A stretch of DNA of 64,000 nt, taken from positions 62,001 to 126,000 of the forward strand of contig JAEZFW010000069.1 of NCBI GenBank assembly GCA_023417315.1. The letters are read 5' to 3'. Under the pieces are notes generated by a model that saw only the letters and a list, made by a program, of their open reading frames with translations, was not told the DNA's origin and searched no databases. How positions within the stretch are numbered: position 1 is the first letter of the stretch; each line of letters starts with the position of its first letter. Below, one piece after another: positions 51,066-57,943 of the stretch. The position numbers and the translations under genes are program-made. This DNA comes from Pseudomonadota bacterium (GTDB lineage Bacteria; Pseudomonadota; Gammaproteobacteria; Steroidobacterales; Steroidobacteraceae).

Positions 51066-51137
51066 CGGGAGTCCCCGAGGTGGATGGCTGCGCGAGCTCT
51101 TTGGCACGCGCATCTGCCGAACACCGCGGGGCTCCCG
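51066..51137 (+). terminator. Possible terminator after flgA
   Basis: CGGGAG(T)CCCCG pairs with CGGGG CTCCCG across a loop of about 45 nt. It lies 38 nt after flgA and before the flgM promoter. No clear T-tract. Confidence 0.4.
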
Positions 51138-51219
51138 TATTTGACGTATTGCTGCAGCGTGCAGCGCCCGCTGCGAGTTCGCCCTAAAGGCGCGCTAAGG
51201 CCGAGACCGACCACAGTGC

Positions 51220-51246
51220 TAAAGTTCTCAGAAATGCGGCCGTTAA
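51220..51246 (+). promoter_or_regulatory. Sigma-28 promoter of flgM-flgN
   Basis: TAAAGTTC, 11 nt, GCCGTTAA: only two mismatches to TAAAGTTT-N11-GCCGATAA. It lets FliA control its own inhibitor. Confidence 0.9.
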
Positions 51247-51273
51247 CGGCTCCATGACTGAGGAGATTCGGAC

Positions 51274-51591
51274 GTGACTACGAAGATTGGCGGTTATCAG
51301 AATCGGCCGGTGCAGGTCGGAGGCGACAAAGCGGTTTCCCGCACGCGCGATGGTGCGGGCGCGGCGGCCGAGGCGGGCGCGAGCTCGAAAGCGGGTCCGG
51401 TCCGTATCACGGATCAAGCGCGCCAACTCGCTGCGCTCGAGCAAGCAGTGCAAAGCTTGCCAGCGGTGAACGAAGCGCGAGTCGCGGAGATCCGTCTGGC
51501 GATCGAAGAAGGTCGCTATGAAGTCGCACCGGAGCGCATTGCCGATAAGCTGATACGCATGGATCACGATCTGCGTGCAGCGGAGAAGTAA
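51274..51591 (+). CDS. flgM: Anti-sigma-28 factor FlgM
   Basis: 105 residues, GTG start with GAGGAG 8 nt upstream. The N-terminus is disordered (needed for export), the C-terminal half has VRITDQARQLAALEQAV, EARVAEIRLAIEEGRYEV and ERIADKLIRMDHDL. It binds FliA until the hook is complete and then leaves through it. Followed by flgN. Confidence 0.95.
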   Translation: MTTKIGGYQNRPVQVGGDKAVSRTRDGAGAAAEAGASSKAGPVRITDQARQLAALEQAVQSLPAVNEARVAEIRLAIEEGRYEVAPERIADKLIRMDHDLRAAEK

Positions 51592-51592
51592 C

Positions 51593-52078
51593 TTGGATTC
51601 GACAGTCTGTCGCGAGCATCTCGAAAAGCTGCTCATCGAAGAAGCGAACGTTCTCGAGCGCCTCCAAGGCGTGCTCGATCAAGAGCACGCGCACCTTGTG
51701 GCGAACGATGTCGATGCGCTCGAGCGTGCGGGCGAGACTCGGCAGACGTGTATCGGGGAGTTGTTGCGCATCGAAGATGAGCGACGCTCTGTGTGCCGGA
51801 TGATGAACCTACCGGCAGATGTCATGGGACTCGAACGCTTGCTCGCGTGGTGCGACAACACTGGCACGCTGAAACAACGATGGGCCGATTGCGCCGAACG
51901 CGCCGGCCGCTGTCGCGCCGCTAACGATCGTAATGGCGCGCTCGTCACCGCGCGCATGAAGAAGGTCGAAGGGATGATCGATATTCTCACCGGCCGTGCG
52001 AATGAGCCGAAAACCTATGGGAAGCAGGGCGGCTTCAACAGCACTCCGTCAGGATCACGTTTGGCAATCAGCGTGTGA
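51593..52078 (+). CDS. flgN: Flagellar export chaperone FlgN
   Basis: 161 residues from a TTG start (GGAG 7 nt upstream). Helical: CREHLEKLLIEEANVLERL, LDQEHAHLVANDVDALERA, GETRQTCIGELLRI. FlgN carries FlgK and FlgL. GTG 51575 is in frame but lacks a ribosome site and would overlap flgM by 17 nt. Confidence 0.9.
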   Translation: MDSTVCREHLEKLLIEEANVLERLQGVLDQEHAHLVANDVDALERAGETRQTCIGELLRIEDERRSVCRMMNLPADVMGLERLLAWCDNTGTLKQRWADCAERAGRCRAANDRNGALVTARMKKVEGMIDILTGRANEPKTYGKQGGFNSTPSGSRLAISV

Positions 52079-52091
52079 GCTGACGAGCGAG

Positions 52092-52385
52092 TCAGGAATC
52101 TCGCATAGATAAGTCGACTGCGCGCCAGGACGGCGGCATTGGATCGTCGCTTGCAAGCACGTCGCCCAGCCTCATGAGGATGCCTGCCGCGCCGATCGCA
52201 CCTTCCTCGTCCACTAATCTCGAGACCGCTACGTTCAAAAGCGCATTTGCGATGTAGGCGCGATGTGCGCGCGGGATATCGCGAAGGGCGGATTCGATCG
52301 TGCCCATCACGGCTTGAATCTGAGCGACCTCGAGCGTTGCATCGTCGGCAACCACTCGCGTCAATCGGCAAACAGCATACGTCAT
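52092..52385 (-). CDS. Unknown small protein after flgN
   Basis: 97 residues from ATG 52385 (GAGGG 6 nt upstream); longer starts to 52409 exist. The sequence is helix-rich: ATLEVAQIQAVMGTIESAL, AHRAYIANALLNVAVSRLV. No membrane segment or known motif. It is convergent with flgN, 13 nt from its stop. I do not recognise it. The ribosome site and clean codon pattern make it likely real. Confidence 0.6.
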   Translation of the reverse strand: MTYAVCRLTRVVADDATLEVAQIQAVMGTIESALRDIPRAHRAYIANALLNVAVSRLVDEEGAIGAAGILMRLGDVLASDDPMPPSWRAVDLSMRDS

Positions 52386-52458
52386 GAACAGCCCTCGCAT
52401 GTAGCGCATGTCGATGGCTGGCGTACTCGCGAGATTGCGCTCGCAAGAGGCGGGCTAG

Positions 52459-52659
52459 TTATTTGGTCAGGATGAGCTTGTTGCTGTGAGTCAGGCGCAA
52501 GCGATAGTAAGCGCCATCATGCTCGATGAGCACTTCTCGGCAGCTCGCGAAAAGATCCTCGGATCTCAGTAAAGGCATCGCCGGACCGCGTTGGCGAACC
52601 TCCGCGGCCGGCGACTGAAGCTCTGCGCTAGGCAGAGGGGGGCACGAGGAAATCGTCAT
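52459..52659 (-). CDS. hemP: Hemin uptake protein HemP
   Basis: 66 residues with the HemP core RSEDLFASCREVLIEHDGAY then YRLRLTHSNKLILTK at the C-terminus. Part of heme/iron uptake, usually induced when iron is short. A Fur-type box and a -35/-10 pair sit directly upstream, so close that the mRNA may start at or next to the ATG. ATG 52578 (MPLLRSEDLF) is an alternative start that would give a ~80-nt leader and a 39-residue protein. Confidence 0.9.
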   Translation of the reverse strand: MTISSCPPLPSAELQSPAAEVRQRGPAMPLLRSEDLFASCREVLIEHDGAYYRLRLTHSNKLILTK

Positions 52660-52665
52660 ACGTAG

Positions 52666-52693
52666 ATGATAATGATTCTCATCCCCAATGCAA
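52666..52693 (-). promoter_or_regulatory. Fur-controlled promoter of hemP
   Basis: Minus strand TTGCAT, 16 nt, TATCAT, with GATGAGAATCATTATCATC over the -10 region, a good fit to the Fur box GATAATGATAATCATTATC. The -10 box ends 7 nt from the hemP ATG. Confidence 0.8.
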
Positions 52694-52708
52694 GGGATCG
52701 CGCGAGCT

Positions 52709-52720
52709 ACATATATATGT
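52709..52720. other. ACATATATATGT palindrome
   Basis: A perfect 12-bp AT palindrome upstream of the hemP promoter in otherwise GC-rich DNA. A similar CACATATATATA lies at 50078-50090. Role unknown. Confidence 0.4.
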
Positions 52721-52750
52721 GGGAACGACTCGTCTGAGTCAGGCGCGTGG

Positions 52751-52900
52751 CTACAGGGCCCCCATGCCCCGGAGCGCGTCTTCGATCACCTCTTGGTTCT
52801 GCGCACGCGCTTCGTTCTCGAGGATCGCGTCCGCGTGCGCGAATAAGGAGTGAAATAGCCCGAGCTTGTCGACCGGACCTTTGAGCTGGAGCGTGCCCTT
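52751..52900 (-). pseudogene. Same-frame coding remnant after the stop of the DUF6607-like gene
   Basis: After TAG at 52901-52903 the same frame stays open for 49 codons and reads like protein: KGTLQLKGPVDKLGLFHSLF, then AHADAILENEARAQNQEVIE and DALRGMGAL, then TAG at 52751. Composition is normal. It looks like the real C-terminus of the upstream gene, cut off by a nonsense change (CAG to TAG would restore Gln) or by a sequencing error. Confidence 0.6.
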
Positions 52901-53872
52901 CTATGCGAACAGCTCGCTCCATCGCGCGCGAACTTGATTCCAAAAATCCTTCGTGCCCTCGTAGTAGCGATCCGCCGCAGAGAAATCGTTATTGCGAATG
53001 CGCTCGTAGCGCGCCACCCCGTACTCGCGACCAAGAAATGGGTTCGATCGGTCGGGAGTCGCTTCGCCTGCCAGCACCACCTTCAAGTTGTTCTCTTCTT
53101 GAACCCATCCCGTCGGATAGATGGTGTGTCGATTCGCTCCGACGAGAACGTCATAGTCATCGCGCACGCTCCACTCGCGTCGCGGCAGCGGTCGCCATGT
53201 GTCGCCGCTCATCCAGGAAGAGAAGCTCGCGTTGTGTTCCCAACGCCCGAGGCTCGCATAGCGCGGCGACTCATCCACTTGATAGACACTCTGCAGCCAC
53301 CTACCCTTCCCTTCATCTTTGCTCACTGCACGTCGAGTCCATCGATCGCGACCTTGATACTCGACGATGTGGGTCGGTTCGTGGAGCCAGTCTTGCCGCC
53401 AGTGCTTCGTCACCATCGGTTCGCTGATCGAACCATCCTGCCGCACGATACGCATCTCGAGAATGTGCACCAGGCTGATGAACTTGCCGCGATCCTCATC
53501 GACATAGATCTTCTCCGTCGCCCACGATTGATAGGGAGCAATGAGCTCGCGCGGAGTGGCGTAGGAGACGATCTCGAGGAAGTCGAACGTCACTCGATAG
53601 GTGCCTGCCATCGCGAGAATCGCGCGACGATCTTTCTCGAATGCGTCAAGTCCCTCCTCGCGCATCGCTTTCCACTCAACCGATGCAGATGAATCGAGCT
53701 CGACCGCCGGCCCCTTCGTGGTGCCGCCGCGCGGCTTCGGCACCGCTGCATCGAGTGGCCATGTGAACGTGTAGCGTGCTCCGCCCGAGGTGCTCGGCTT
53801 GGCATAGTCATCCGCCGCATGCGCACCGAGCAGGAAGAAACAGCTCGCTACGGCTAAGAAGAAAAGGCGCAT
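52901..53872 (-). CDS. DUF6607-like exported protein, probably truncated
   Basis: 323 residues from ATG 53872 (GAGGA 5 nt upstream) with a signal peptide MRLFFLAVASCFFLLGAHAA. The mature part has ARYTFTWPLDAAVPKPRGGT, then THIVEYQGRDRWTRRAVSK, HNASFSSWMSGDTWRPLPRR and VRDDYDVLVGANRHTIYPTG. From memory this resembles DUF6607 family proteins, which I associate with iron/TonB-type loci. It lies between hemP and sdaA. The stop at 52901 is followed by 49 more codons in the same frame, so the native protein is probably longer. Confidence 0.7.
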   Translation of the reverse strand: MRLFFLAVASCFFLLGAHAADDYAKPSTSGGARYTFTWPLDAAVPKPRGGTTKGPAVELDSSASVEWKAMREEGLDAFEKDRRAILAMAGTYRVTFDFLEIVSYATPRELIAPYQSWATEKIYVDEDRGKFISLVHILEMRIVRQDGSISEPMVTKHWRQDWLHEPTHIVEYQGRDRWTRRAVSKDEGKGRWLQSVYQVDESPRYASLGRWEHNASFSSWMSGDTWRPLPRREWSVRDDYDVLVGANRHTIYPTGWVQEENNLKVVLAGEATPDRSNPFLGREYGVARYERIRNNDFSAADRYYEGTKDFWNQVRARWSELFA

Positions 53873-53880
53873 GAGGATCC

Positions 53881-55266
53881 TCAGCACTCGGGAACGTTGA
53901 CAGCTAAGCCGCCAAGAGAAGTCTCCTTGTATGACTCGCGCATGTCGGCACCCGTTCTGCGCATAGTCTCGATCACTTGATCGAGCGTGACGTGGTGACT
54001 CCCATCTCCGAGCAGCGAGAGCCGCGCAGCATCCACAGCTTTCACTGCACCGGTGGCGTTGCGCTCGATGCACGGAATCTGCACGAGTCCACGAATCGGA
54101 TCGCATGTGAGACCGAGGTTGTGCTCCATACCGATCTCAGCAGCATTCTCGATCTGCTCGTTCGTACCGCCTTGCGCGGCGGTCAGCCCGGCCGCTGCCA
54201 TCGAGCACGCGACTCCGATCTCGCCCTGGCAGCCCACTTCAGCAGCCGAAATACTTGCATTGCGCTTGTATAGACTCCCGATGGCTGCCGCCGTCAGCAA
54301 GAAGTCATGCGATTGCGCTCGAGTTCCGCCGCAAATATGTTGCAAGTACCTGAGCACCGCCGGTATCACGCCCGCTGCGCCGTTCGTCGGCGCAGTCACA
54401 ACGCGCCCGCCCGCAGCATTCTCCTCGTTAACGGCAAGCGCCCACGCATTGATCCAATCCATGGCGATCAAAGGATCGTGCCGATTCGACTGCTCGCTGT
54501 TCTCCAATCGTGCACGCAAGCTCGCGGCCCGCCGTTTGACGTTCAACCCACCGGGTAGAACCCCGGCCTGAACCAAGCCGCGATCAATGCACGCGTGCAT
54601 CGCGGTTGCGATGTTGTCGAGGCCTTGGAGGACGTCTGCTTCGGAGCGTAACGAGCATTCGTTGAGCAGCATCACCTGCGCGATGGTCATCGAGCGCGCT
54701 GCGCATATCTCCAACAATTCTGTTCCGCTCGAGAACGGCAGCGGCACCGCGCCGGCAGTGCGCACCGCGACCCTCGGAGAGGTCGCGTCGTATTCCGACA
54801 GAACGAAGCCACCGCCGATGGAGTAGTACGTGGCCCGATGGAGCACAGTTGCGGCTGCATCGAGTGCAACGATCGTGAGGGCGTTACTGTGAAACGGGAG
54901 TCGCTCTCGCCCCAGCCACTCTATATCTCGCATCTCGTCGAACTCGATGACGTGGCATCCCAGCATCACGAGCTGTCGAGTGGCACGGACCGAGGCCACT
55001 CTCGCCGCAGCATCGTCCGGATCCGCTTCCGCGGGTGCCAAACCCATGAGGCCGAGCATGACCGCGGTATCGGTGGCATGGCCCTTCCCGGTGAGCGCGA
55101 GGGAGCCGTAGAGCGTGACAGTCGCGCGATGGGCCTTCGGAAGCAGCCCTCGCGTGCTCAGTTCGTGCGCAAAGCGACAAGCGGCGGTCATGGGGCCCAT
55201 CGTGTGCGAGCTCGACGGGCCGATGCCGATCTTGAACAAGTCGAATGTACTGATGAACTCGGTCAT
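53881..55266 (-). CDS. sdaA: L-serine ammonia-lyase (iron-sulfur, single chain)
   Basis: 461 residues from ATG 55266 (MTEFISTFDLFKIGIGPSSS). It turns L-serine into pyruvate and ammonia. The N-terminal beta domain has GPSSSHTMGP. The C-terminal alpha domain has TAPTNGAAGVIPAVLRYL and the cluster Cys in EVGCQGEIGVACSM and GLTCDPIRGLVQIPCIERN. The frame is open to 55368, but that part (AYITSITFISSI) is word repeat DNA, as in the FliO signal. The ribosome site is weak. Confidence 0.95.
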   Translation of the reverse strand: MTEFISTFDLFKIGIGPSSSHTMGPMTAACRFAHELSTRGLLPKAHRATVTLYGSLALTGKGHATDTAVMLGLMGLAPAEADPDDAAARVASVRATRQLVMLGCHVIEFDEMRDIEWLGRERLPFHSNALTIVALDAAATVLHRATYYSIGGGFVLSEYDATSPRVAVRTAGAVPLPFSSGTELLEICAARSMTIAQVMLLNECSLRSEADVLQGLDNIATAMHACIDRGLVQAGVLPGGLNVKRRAASLRARLENSEQSNRHDPLIAMDWINAWALAVNEENAAGGRVVTAPTNGAAGVIPAVLRYLQHICGGTRAQSHDFLLTAAAIGSLYKRNASISAAEVGCQGEIGVACSMAAAGLTAAQGGTNEQIENAAEIGMEHNLGLTCDPIRGLVQIPCIERNATGAVKAVDAARLSLLGDGSHHVTLDQVIETMRRTGADMRESYKETSLGGLAVNVPEC

Positions 55267-55322
55267 GCAGCCATTCTGAGGGGCCGCGAGGCTTCTGTAG
55301 TCGGTAACTTCCCTGAGAGATG

Positions 55323-55421
55323 CGATGGAGGAGATGAAAGTGATGGAAGTGATGTAGGCCAGAAGCACGTGCGCTGGACGCTACCCGCCCCATCTGACCT
55401 TCATCACCTCCATCTTCATCA
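55323..55421. repeat. Word hairpin, GTGATGGAA family, between sdaA and DUF4870 gene
   Basis: Left arm 55323-55362 (GATGGAG, GATGAAA, GTGATGGAA, GTGATGTA) ends at GGCCAGAAGCACG; right arm 55393-55421 (GTGATGAAGATGGAGGTGATG) ends at AGGTCAGATGG. It shows that the elements also occur outside the flagellar genes. Confidence 0.8.
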
Positions 55422-55424
55422 CGA

Positions 55425-55775
55425 CTAGAACCCCCACCCGTCCGGGTTCGGATAGGCGGCGCGCTGATCCAGGAACTTCAAACCCTTTACGCAGCGAATA
55501 ATCCACCAGATCGCGAGCACGATGAACAGCAACGCGCCGATCAGCACGAACGTGAGGATGGTGCAGACGATCGCATACAGGATCATGATCCAGAACGTCT
55601 TGATCTGAAACTCGTAGTGAGTCTTGAGCCAATCCGGCGCCTCGTCGCGGTAGATGTAAGCCATCACGACACCGACGATCGTCGTAAGGCCGGTGATCAA
55701 TCCGACCAAGTAGAGGACATAGATGATCTTCGCCATGTCCGTGGTCGCGGTGCGTTCGGGAACGGATTCATTCAT
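55425..55775 (-). CDS. DUF4870-like small membrane protein
   Basis: 116 residues, three hydrophobic stretches: about 14-42 (AKIIYVLYLVGLITGLTTIV), 58-82 and 84-98. The C-terminus reads AAYPNPDGWGF, like the PNP-W end seen in the DUF4870 group. The function is not known. It is upstream of sdaA on the same strand but separated by a word hairpin. Confidence 0.75.
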   Translation of the reverse strand: MNESVPERTATTDMAKIIYVLYLVGLITGLTTIVGVVMAYIYRDEAPDWLKTHYEFQIKTFWIMILYAIVCTILTFVLIGALLFIVLAIWWIIRCVKGLKFLDQRAAYPNPDGWGF

Positions 55776-56120
55776 TGCGATGTCCTCCGGCTCGTTGTTG
55801 TTCGTTGGCGACGTCGATTGTCGCCCGACTGCGCAATCGCCTCAACTCAGGTAGCTTTCGTTCGACTCGTCTTGATTGACTCCTGTCGGTCAAGACGATG
55901 GCTCCAAAGGCCGATAGCGTCGGCGGCCGGGCGCACGCACACTGCTGGCACATTATTCGTAGCGCCGCATTCAGCCGGTGCTCGAGAAGCTCCGGGCTCT
56001 CGAAGTCCGTGCATTTAGGGAATCAATGTCATTCCCAATGGCCCGATGATCGTGCCGGCCGTCGCGAGTATTGTTGCGCTCACGATCCGTTGACGCGTAT
56101 GGGCATTTTGGTGAGTCGCG
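55776..56120. other. Intergenic region without recognised feature
   Basis: 345 nt between the divergent DUF4870 gene and a small ORF. I see no convincing promoter, RNA gene or repeat. Short open frames here have no family likeness. Confidence 0.5.
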
Positions 56121-56318
56121 ATGTTCGGTTTATTGATCAGAACGCTTCTCTTCGTCGCAATCAGCGCGATTGCCCTGATCGCGATTGCGGGTGCGTTCAT
56201 CGCCGATGCATCGATCATGGCGCGCCAACGGCGTCGCCGGAACCCAACGGTTGGGAGACGGAACCCACGTGACGTCGCCCAGTCAAAGATCGTGTTCGTT
56301 GAGGAGATTGCATCGTGA
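56121..56318 (+). CDS. Small membrane peptide, unknown
   Basis: 65 residues, MFGLLIRTLLFVAISAIALI AIAGAFIADAS as one membrane helix, then a basic tail RQRRRRNP. The stop overlaps the GTG of the next small ORF (GTGA). A TGAG-type ribosome site is weak. The pair may be a real dicistron; no family recognised. Confidence 0.45.
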   Translation: MFGLLIRTLLFVAISAIALIAIAGAFIADASIMARQRRRRNPTVGRRNPRDVAQSKIVFVEEIAS

Positions 56319-56491
56319 AAGTCTCGGGACAAGTCGTGCGCATGCCGAGCTCGGTGAGAACCGTATTGCCGGAAGCGGCCAAAGCACTGGAACAAGCCTG
56401 GCAGCGTCGTCGTCAGGAGTTAGCGGGTTGGCAACCTGTGAACGGGTGGTTGATCGATCGCTCGTTCGCGCGGCGCACTGTCTCGCGTTGA
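56315..56491 (+). CDS. Small basic protein coupled to the upstream peptide, unknown
   Basis: 58 residues from GTG 56315: MKVSGQVVRMPSSVRTVLPE AAKALEQAWQRRRQELAGW, then QPVNGWLIDRS. GAGGAG lies about 9 nt before the GTG. Soluble, helix-rich, Arg-rich. Overlaps the previous stop by 4 nt, which favours a real gene. Convergent with the MoeB gene. Confidence 0.45.
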   Translation: MKVSGQVVRMPSSVRTVLPEAAKALEQAWQRRRQELAGWQPVNGWLIDRSFARRTVSR

Positions 56492-56521
56492 GGCACTCGC
56501 TGCTTCGCGTCGACGGACGGC

Positions 56522-57688
56522 TCACCCCGCAGGGGCCACTTCGAACGACGAATCGATTTCCCTCGACCACGCCAGTAGACCGCCTTCCAAGTGCGCTGGC
56601 GATTCGACGCCAGCGCGTCGTGCAAGCCCAGAGGCCGTGAGGCTCCGCGCCCCGCTCCGGCACACGAACACGACCGTTCTCGACGGAGGGATCTCCGCGA
56701 TGCGCCCGCTCAGCTCGCGGACAGGGATGTTGATAGCGGTCGGTAAATGCGCGACTGCAAATTCCTGAGGCTCGCGGACGTCTACGACGACCGAAGATCT
56801 GCCATCGCGCTGCGCAAGCAACGTGCTCAATTCGCGCGGCGTGAGTCGACGAACCGCTGCTAGGTCTTGCGCGCTGCAGACTTCCGCGAGATCGCGCGGT
56901 TCGCGAATCGTCGGATTGCGGCCGCAAACCGCGCAGTCCTCGCGACGTGTGAATCGAAACTCTCCGAACCTGAGCGACAGAGCGTCGTATGTCAGAAGGC
57001 GTCCGATCAGAAGCTCACCCGCACCCACGATCAACTTGATCGCTTCGGTCGCCTGTAGGGAGCCCATCACACCGGGCAAGACGCCGAGTACACCCGCTTC
57101 CGCGCAATTGGGAACGAGACCGTCCGAAGGGGGCTCCGGGAAGAGACATCGATAGCAGGGTCCTTGATCGGGCACATAGGTCATTGCTTGACCTTCAAAG
57201 CGATGGATCGCGGCGGATACGAGCGGCTTGCTCAGCAGCACGCAGGCGTCGTTGACGAGATAGCGCGTGCCGAATCGATCCGTACCGTCCAGCACGATGT
57301 CGTACCGCGCGACGATGTCCATGATGTTTGCAGCCCTGAGCTCGACATCGTGGATCTCGATTCGGACGTCCGGATTGAGCGCTTGCAGGCGGTCGCGAGC
57401 CGCCTGAACTTTGGAGTGCCCGATCAGCTTCGTTTCGTACAGTACCTGTCGCTGCAGGTTCGATACGTCCACACGGTCGTTGTCGACCAATCCCAGGGTA
57501 CCGACGCCCGCCGCGGCGAGATAAAGGGTCGAGGGCGAACCCAACCCCCCTGCTCCGACCACGAGGACCCGAGCTGCTTTGAGCTTTTCCTGGCCACTGA
57601 CGCCGATCTCACGTAACGCGAGGTGGCGGCTATAGCGGTTCAATTCGGCTGAGCTGAGCGGCATCGACTGCCGGGGATAGTCCATCAC
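56522..57688 (-). CDS. moeB: MoeB/ThiF-type adenylyltransferase fused to rhodanese
   Basis: 388 residues. The E1-like domain (about 10-255) has the ATP loop GAGGLGSPSTLYLAAAGVG, the Arg finger NRYSRHLALREIG and two zinc-type CxxC pairs (CYRCLFPEPP, CAVCGRNP). The C-terminal rhodanese domain (about 285-385) has the active Cys in VFVCRSGARS. Such fusions activate and sulfurate small sulfur-carrier proteins (MoaD/ThiS). The exact pathway is not shown by the neighbours. Confidence 0.9.
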   Translation of the reverse strand: MMDYPRQSMPLSSAELNRYSRHLALREIGVSGQEKLKAARVLVVGAGGLGSPSTLYLAAAGVGTLGLVDNDRVDVSNLQRQVLYETKLIGHSKVQAARDRLQALNPDVRIEIHDVELRAANIMDIVARYDIVLDGTDRFGTRYLVNDACVLLSKPLVSAAIHRFEGQAMTYVPDQGPCYRCLFPEPPSDGLVPNCAEAGVLGVLPGVMGSLQATEAIKLIVGAGELLIGRLLTYDALSLRFGEFRFTRREDCAVCGRNPTIREPRDLAEVCSAQDLAAVRRLTPRELSTLLAQRDGRSSVVVDVREPQEFAVAHLPTAINIPVRELSGRIAEIPPSRTVVFVCRSGARSLTASGLARRAGVESPAHLEGGLLAWSREIDSSFEVAPAG

Positions 57689-57943
57689 GACGTACTTCTC
57701 GGAAATAAAACATCAACGGGTTGATAGCGTTAGGCGACCTTCTTGTACCGCCTCGCAGCACGAAAATGAGTCAGCTGTCACACATTGCCCCAGGGACGAA
57801 CCCCTATCCTTTGCATACATTGACATTACGGCAAACCGGTAGCCATCTGCTCGGGGTTCCATCTCGCGCGGTGCCAATCGAAACCGGTCTGTCGTTTCGT
57901 GGCCGACAAGAACCAACAAACGTCCGATGCTGCGAGGAAGTGC

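Noticed and set aside
51102..51117. Sigma-54-like TGGCACGCGCATCTGC between flgA and flgM
   Set aside because: The GG to GC distance is one base too long, and a near-perfect sigma-28 site serves flgM.
52707..52943. Minus-strand open frame of 78 codons over the end of the DUF6607-like gene
   Set aside because: It is in another frame from the coding remnant and has an Arg/Ser-rich shadow composition.
378..55421. CRISPR arrays as an explanation for the repeated words
   Set aside because: Words are 7-9 nt and adjacent, without unique spacers, and each locus has a different word; no cas genes.
378..55421. REP/BIME or transposon ends as an explanation for the hairpins
   Set aside because: No GTAG/GTGG-type REP head and no transposase or RAYT gene in the window; arms are internally periodic, unlike REP or IS ends.
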